13,123 nucleotides of DNA from positions 1 to 13,123 of the forward strand of contig JACQHI010000455.1 of assembly GCA_016199105.1 (NCBI GenBank), in the 5' to 3' direction. The notes under the pieces were generated by a model. That model had not been told where the DNA came from. It did no database searches and saw only the letters and a program-made list of their open reading frames with translations. Below are positions 13,004 through 13,123 of the stretch, piece by piece. The stretch is from Lentisphaerota bacterium (GTDB lineage Bacteria; Verrucomicrobiota; Kiritimatiellia; JAAZAB01). The position numbers were made by a program, and so were the translations under genes. Numbering within the stretch: position 1 is the first letter of the stretch; each line of letters opens with the position of its first letter.

Positions 13004-13040
13004 CCTGCCGCCTTGCGCGGCAGGACGTGAGTCCCGTTCG
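13004..13040 (-). repeat. REP-like palindrome, copy 4
   Basis: CCTGCCGC, loop CTTGC, GCGGCAGG (13004-13024), with the tail ACGTGAGTCCCGTTCG shared with the copy in the kinase gene at 9040-9055. It starts 14 nt upstream of the lipoprotein start codon. Confidence 0.8.
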
Positions 13041-13058
13041 TCACGTAGATCTGCCGCA

Positions 13059-13093
13059 CGTGATTGGGCGTGAGCCCCGTTGGGGCAATCACG
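13059..13093. repeat. Nested inverted repeat
   Basis: The outer arms CGTGATTG (13059-13066) and CAATCACG (13086-13093) are perfect over 8 bp. They enclose an inner hairpin GCCCC, GTT, GGGGC (13074-13086). It lies upstream of the lipoprotein gene next to the REP copy and the tandem repeat. Confidence 0.65.
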
Positions 13094-13123
13094 AGACCAC
13101 GTTGGCATGAGACCACGTTGGCA
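13093..13123. repeat. 16-bp tandem repeat running off the window
   Basis: GAGACCACGTTGGCA occurs at 13093-13107 and 13109-13123, giving a 16-bp period, and the window ends exactly at the end of the second unit, so the array may continue. The core CCACGTTGGCA also occurs once at 1102-1112. Confidence 0.7.

Noticed and set aside
12991..13116. Extended N-terminus of the lipoprotein (42 more residues)
   Set aside because: It would bury the signal peptide and is made of repeat DNA; the lipobox requires the start at 12990 or 12984.

Overview
The window comes from a GC-rich bacterium. An ECF sigma factor, an FHA protein and a membrane Ser/Thr kinase sit together beside several envelope proteins. 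This is typical of the PVC superphylum (Verrucomicrobiota, Kiritimatiellota, Lentisphaerota, Planctomycetota). The phylum is an inference; there is no rRNA or other marker.

Region 1 (1-3.6 kb) is less GC-rich and looks like a decaying island. It holds frameshifted coding debris on the minus strand, a small conserved-looking protein, an operator-like inverted repeat, a helical protein of unknown family, and a HerA/DUF87-type ATPase. The ATPase reading frame is broken exactly in its Walker A motif and again near the C-terminus. All genes to the right of 3.6 kb look intact.

Region 2 (3.6-7.5 kb, plus strand) encodes an ECF sigma factor, an FHA protein, a secreted protein with two LPP20-like modules, a 48-residue lipoprotein, and a secreted CsgG-like/DUF4384 protein. 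Region 4 (8.68-12.99 kb, minus strand) encodes a proline-rich single-pass membrane protein, a FlgT-N-like exported protein with a C-terminal membrane anchor, a Ser/Thr kinase with one membrane span and an extracytoplasmic tail, and, upstream of these, a lipoprotein with a beta-rich domain. The two arms converge. They read as one envelope module: kinase and FHA protein for phospho-signalling, the sigma factor for output, and FlgO/FlgP/FlgT-like proteins as periplasmic or outer-membrane parts. No flagellar gene is visible.

Region 3 (7.58-8.66 kb) is a Y1 (HUH) REP-associated-type transposase between near-identical direct repeats of about 30 nt. Palindromic REP-like elements are scattered from 6.2 kb to the right end. 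Several lie inside genes, where they are translated in frame as linkers, including two in the kinase and one in the transposase itself. The most interesting signals are the REP/transposase system invading coding sequence, the FlgOPT-like signalling module, and the broken HerA island.
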